Assembly (NCBI GenBank): GCA_001579985.1
Contig: LRSR01008855.1
Location: 1-20,487 of the forward strand
Direction of reading: 5' to 3'
Length of the DNA: 20,487 nucleotides
Source of the DNA: Hypsibius dujardini
Lineage: Eukaryota > Tardigrada > Eutardigrada > Parachela > Hypsibiidae
A program made the translations under genes and the position numbers. Below are positions 18,601-20,487 of the stretch, one piece after another. Under the pieces are notes generated by a model, which made no database searches, was not told the DNA's origin, and worked only from the letters and a program-made list of their open reading frames with translations. Position 1 is the stretch's first letter. Each line of letters starts with the position of its first letter.

Positions 18601-20487
18601 CCCACAGTCTGATTTTCCAGCCCACGACTCACACCGGATTGAGTCCGGTCGGTGGCCGAAGTTGACAGTCTCCCGTGTGACCACCCCCACACTGTCTGCC
18701 TCCTCATCCCGCATGACTGTGATGCGCTTGATAAGGTCCAGCTCGTCGTCGTCCCCTTCGATGCCATCGGTGGGCCGCATTAGGAAGCACTCAAAGGGAG
18801 ACAGGCTACAGATGGCCTGATTCTTTAGGAACAAATCCGGCTTGTGTTCGCTCTCCCCTCGTGGTTGACGTTCGCGCTTTTTACGCGCTTTCTCGAGCTG
18901 TTTCAGGTGATGAATAAAGGGCTGCACCAGAAGTGAAAGGACGTCATCGCTGTTTTTGCAGGCTGTGTAGATGTGCCGCGAGGCGACTGCCCACCGCGTG
19001 GGCTGAACCTTCAGTCGGCGCAGAAAATTCGACAGCTGCTCTATGTTCATCTGCCAGGCTGGACTGGCAGGGGCGGCTAACGTTGAGATCGACGAGCCCG
19101 ACGTCAAGAATCCACGGACTGCAGGGTTGGCTTTGATGGAGAGCAAGTGCAACTGAATAAAAGGTACAATTTGGTTCTAAGTGGGTGTCATCCATCCGCC
19201 AAGCAATTTTTACATTAAATATTAGGGTAGGTAGCGTCAGAAAGTGTTATTTTAAACTTCTCTCTCTCTCTCTTAACTGATGAAATTCGTGCTTGTGATC
19301 ACAAAATTTTTTAATCAACATAAATATGAAACTAATGTGAGAAAAATAGTATGGTGTAATTCTGAATTTCCATTTTGAAAAGCATCCCTAATGAATCCTG
19401 CTTTTGACCTGGGTTCTAAACAAACCTTGGAAACCAAGCCGAGGAGATCAGCATCAGCATCATCCGTCACAACAGACGTCCCTGCCTCTGAATGATCACG
19501 CTCATCCATCGACATCTCCTCCTCCTCCTTAACACAAACGATTCCCATATCCAACTCCGCCCGGGCTGTCGGTTCTTCAGCCTCCATCACTTCTTCCGGA
19601 GCAACTAGTTCGTTCTCCCCAACTTCAGGCTTTAGACTAGGCGGAGGCATTTTGCGCATAACTTTGGTAGCCGGGATCAGCACCTTGGGTAAATTATCCG
19701 CGGCATTTTGCTGAAATGATTCCATTAGCATTTGCTTCCGCTTCAAAGCCCGTTCCGCATGTAGGACATCTGAGGAAGCAATCGAATTTCGTGACTGCAG
19801 CGGATCTGGCTGATGCGGTCGGACTGCGGTGCTCGGAGTGGATGACCGGGCATTGTGACCTGCAAAAAGTAGTATTTCCATCACATAACCGTTAAGACAA
19901 AAGGCAGTCAAAAAGTCGTACAAGTACATTACAGCAACCACGCAATAATATCGGGAAATCGATCGTAAAACACAAATAAGCAGACAGACAAGTAGAAATT
20001 ATATACAGATATACATTATGGACGATGTGCGCATATATTAAGACAATAAGACAAACATACATTGTACGTAGAAAGATATACAAATAGACAGACCCAGCAC
20101 GCAGAGTGAGAAAAACAGACAGACAGGGAGGCAGGAAGAACGTCAATGACAGAAAACAAGACAAGACAGACAGACAGGACAAACAGACAAGACAAGACAA
20201 GACAAGACAAGACAAGACAGACAACGTCTCAAATATGGTAACCTTCGCATTGGGTGTGCAAGTAGAGATCATGCTGATCGCGGTTCAGCAATGAGGGTTG
20301 AGACCGAGACGAAACAAAGGAAGAGGAACCGTGTCTGAGGACTGTCGCCGACTCGGCTGCCTGCCTCTGCTGTTGTAGAGCAGCAGCTTGACGTTCTTTC
20401 TCCTGCAACTTCCGGGTGTAAGCACTTATAGGCAAGCTACAAGTGGGAGGGGGTGGGCGAGTCATCGCAGCTGCCGCTCGTAGGACG
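15697..20487 (-). CDS. EHMT: G9a/EHMT-like SET-domain protein with degenerate catalytic motifs (5' end outside window)
   Basis: Inferred exons are 20487-20243 (open to the edge; first ATG at 20465), 19859-19426, 19152-18445, 18261-17458, 17333-17253, 17174-17059, 16969-16898, 16833-16752, 16650-16598, 16509-16342 and 15859-15697, giving 967 residues from that ATG. G9a and GLP methylate histone H3K9 in the nucleus. G9a-like features in order: Cys-rich region (VSRNFCPVC, MHYFHPRCAS, VCPHCG); basic stretch KRSRR; pre-SET zinc cluster (CFCREACVPDICPC, DGRLTIGF, ECSEVCSCCVDKCANRV); SET-like segment (SIKQGTFICRIGG, NLCIADVRGPARYFVRAS, VPTVAFFASHDLPA, SYGEDF). The SET NHxxxPN motif is RAxxxPN (862-868), the GWG site is missing, FDYG is LSYG and no post-SET cysteines follow. 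No ankyrin repeats lie between the Cys-rich region and pre-SET. The exon 3 donor is probably GCAAGT. It is probably a non-catalytic or reader-type relative. Confidence 0.82.
15860..16341 (-). repeat. Last EHMT-like intron with inverted arms and a 14-bp tandem repeat
   Basis: ACCGTATGTTCGCGATCTC at 16063-16081 lies within a 28-bp arm (16062-16089), whose reverse complement recurs at 16313-16340 with 26 of 28 positions matching. The right arm ends one base from the splice donor. Separately, CAGACAGTCAGACA is repeated three times at about 15942-15983, followed by a partial copy. A palindrome, ATTGAACGTTCAAT, lies at about 16262-16275. Confidence 0.75.
19153..19425 (-). other. EHMT-like intron 2
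   Basis: An AT-rich intron with a short (TC)n run near 19259-19273. Nothing else is recognised. Confidence 0.6.
19860..20242 (-). repeat. EHMT-like intron 1 with ACAG and ACAAG repeats
   Basis: Interrupted ACAG units at about 20082-20175 run into a clean pentamer stretch of AAGAC/ACAAG repeats at about 20187-20219. The plus strand is again the T-poor, A/C/G strand. Open frames here are repeat artefacts. Confidence 0.9.

Overview
This is a eukaryotic (animal) genomic window. The genes are broken by short introns, mostly about 50-150 bases and a few up to about 1.2 kb. Their ends fit GT-AG consensus and the joined exons stay in frame under the standard code. A recognisable fuseless (fusl) homologue, very compact spacing, divergent versions of conserved genes and abundant ACAG-type microsatellites suggest a small-genome invertebrate, most likely an ecdysozoan; tardigrade or small arthropod would fit, but the sequence alone does not settle it. 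All exon structures below were read by eye from splice signals, phase and family resemblance.

Layout: (1) 1-1268, minus: 5' part of a FAN1 nuclease gene, continuing off the left edge. (2) 1269-2305: divergent intergenic region. (3) 2306-5349, plus: fusl, a multipass membrane protein, four exons. (4) 5350-6681: convergent intergenic region with a 163-bp palindromic element and an ACAG microsatellite. (5) 6682-8535, minus: GILT-type thiol reductase, six exons. (6) 8536-8983: divergent promoter region. (7) 8984-9970, plus: intronless tubulin cofactor C (TBCC). (8) 10127-14607, minus: a 20-exon gene for a secreted protein with a PA domain and a C-terminal region resembling bacterial PNGase F. (9) 14608-15696: intergenic with microsatellite. 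(10) 15697-20487, minus: a G9a/EHMT-like gene running off the right edge, with an intact-looking Cys-rich region and pre-SET zinc cluster, but a SET domain lacking the usual SAM-binding and catalytic motifs and no ankyrin repeats.

The genes do not form an operon or one pathway. GILT and the PNGase F-like protein both have secretory or lysosomal signatures, but no functional link follows from their proximity. The most notable items are the PNGase F-like animal gene, with three 21-28 nt micro-exons over its conserved motif, and the degenerate-SET EHMT-like protein. The non-coding part holds several palindromic, MITE-like elements: a pair in opposite orientation in introns of two genes, a 163-bp near-perfect palindrome, and a pair of 28-bp inverted arms in an intron. 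There are also six T-poor microsatellite tracts, all with the same strand orientation. I saw no tRNA, rRNA, CRISPR array or intact transposase gene.
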